A DNA stretch of 6,300 bases from assembly GCA_038230975.1 (NCBI GenBank), contig JBBRMF010000293.1, positions 1 to 6,300 of the forward strand. Reading direction: 5' to 3'. The notes under the pieces were generated by a model. The model was not told the origin of the DNA. It was given only the letters and a program-made list of their open reading frames with translations, and searched no databases. Shown one piece after another: positions 6,275 to 6,300 of this stretch. Origin of the DNA: JANXVV01 sp038230975 (GTDB taxonomy: Bacteria; Planctomycetota; Phycisphaerae; Tepidisphaerales; Tepidisphaeraceae). The position numbers and the translations under genes are program-made. Within the stretch, counting starts at the first letter, position 1. The number at the start of each line of letters is the position of its first letter.

Positions 6275-6300
6275 GACGCGCGCCGTTGCCCGCAGTTGGC

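Larger units (their letters stand above)
6075..6300. other. Noncoding stretch with small hairpins, no gene recognised
   Basis: No reading frame here looks like a protein; the open frames have no Shine-Dalgarno sequence, no domain, and begin inside palindrome C. Three dyads are visible: TTGGG/CCCAA with a 5-nt loop (6114-6128), TCCGG-CGAA-CCGGA (6148-6161), and a perfect 11-bp pair ATCTCCCGCCG (6196-6206) with CGGCGGGAGAT (6264-6274). The last encloses a small CTGAA/TTCAG hairpin (6244-6256). I could not match it to RNase P RNA, tmRNA, SRP RNA or a known riboswitch by eye. It may be a leader or promoter region for a gene beyond the window, a structured RNA, or decayed repeat DNA. Confidence 0.45.

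Noticed and set aside
5995..6276. Open frame of 93 codons (MNVPDLQAHYF...) in the 3' noncoding region
   Set aside because: It begins in the loop of palindrome C and runs through its right arm and the later hairpins; the predicted protein is Arg/Ser-rich with no ribosome site or family likeness.
6273..6300. Start of another gene at ATG 6273
   Set aside because: The GGGAG before it directly abuts the ATG, leaving no spacing for a ribosome site, and only nine codons are visible. It cannot be supported.

Overview
The window looks like a chromosomal segment of a planctomycete, most likely of the Phycisphaerae/Tepidisphaera type. This is inference from protein style: an alanyl-tRNA synthetase with the extra 'ADPTNAEWRKYS' stretch before the CGGTH editing motif, a lipoprotein with a 'TQPATRPS' linker, and an NlpI-like TPR protein. 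No marker gene settles the taxonomy.

Layout. (1) 2-2173, plus strand: the 3' three quarters of alaS; the catalytic core lies upstream of the window. (2) 2174-2332: a convergent spacer almost filled by a palindromic element. (3) 4801-2333, minus strand: a two-gene unit, a LysE/RhtB-type inner-membrane exporter followed after 30 bp by a TolC-type outer-membrane lipoprotein. (4) 4802-5014: a divergent promoter region holding a 33-bp-arm inverted repeat, each arm of which is itself a short palindrome, and a separate 7-8-7 dyad. (5) 5015-5890, plus strand: an exported TPR protein. (6) 5891-6300: noncoding, with a third large palindrome (about 5929-6074) and then several small hairpins up to the window edge.

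The protein-coding genes are ordinary. The exporter pair may act together across both membranes, but no membrane-fusion protein is present and no substrate can be inferred. alaS is housekeeping and unrelated to its neighbours.

The most interesting material is noncoding. All three intergenic gaps hold a long palindrome. The first and third share an ordered internal signature (TTCAAT, 5-6 nt, TTGAAT, 7-10 nt, TGCAAG) between arms built of degenerate repeats of about 9 nt. They look like diverged copies of one repeat family, both in the same orientation and both just 3' of a plus-strand gene. The second is of a different, REP/BIME-like type. I see no clear new defence, mobile or biosynthetic system.
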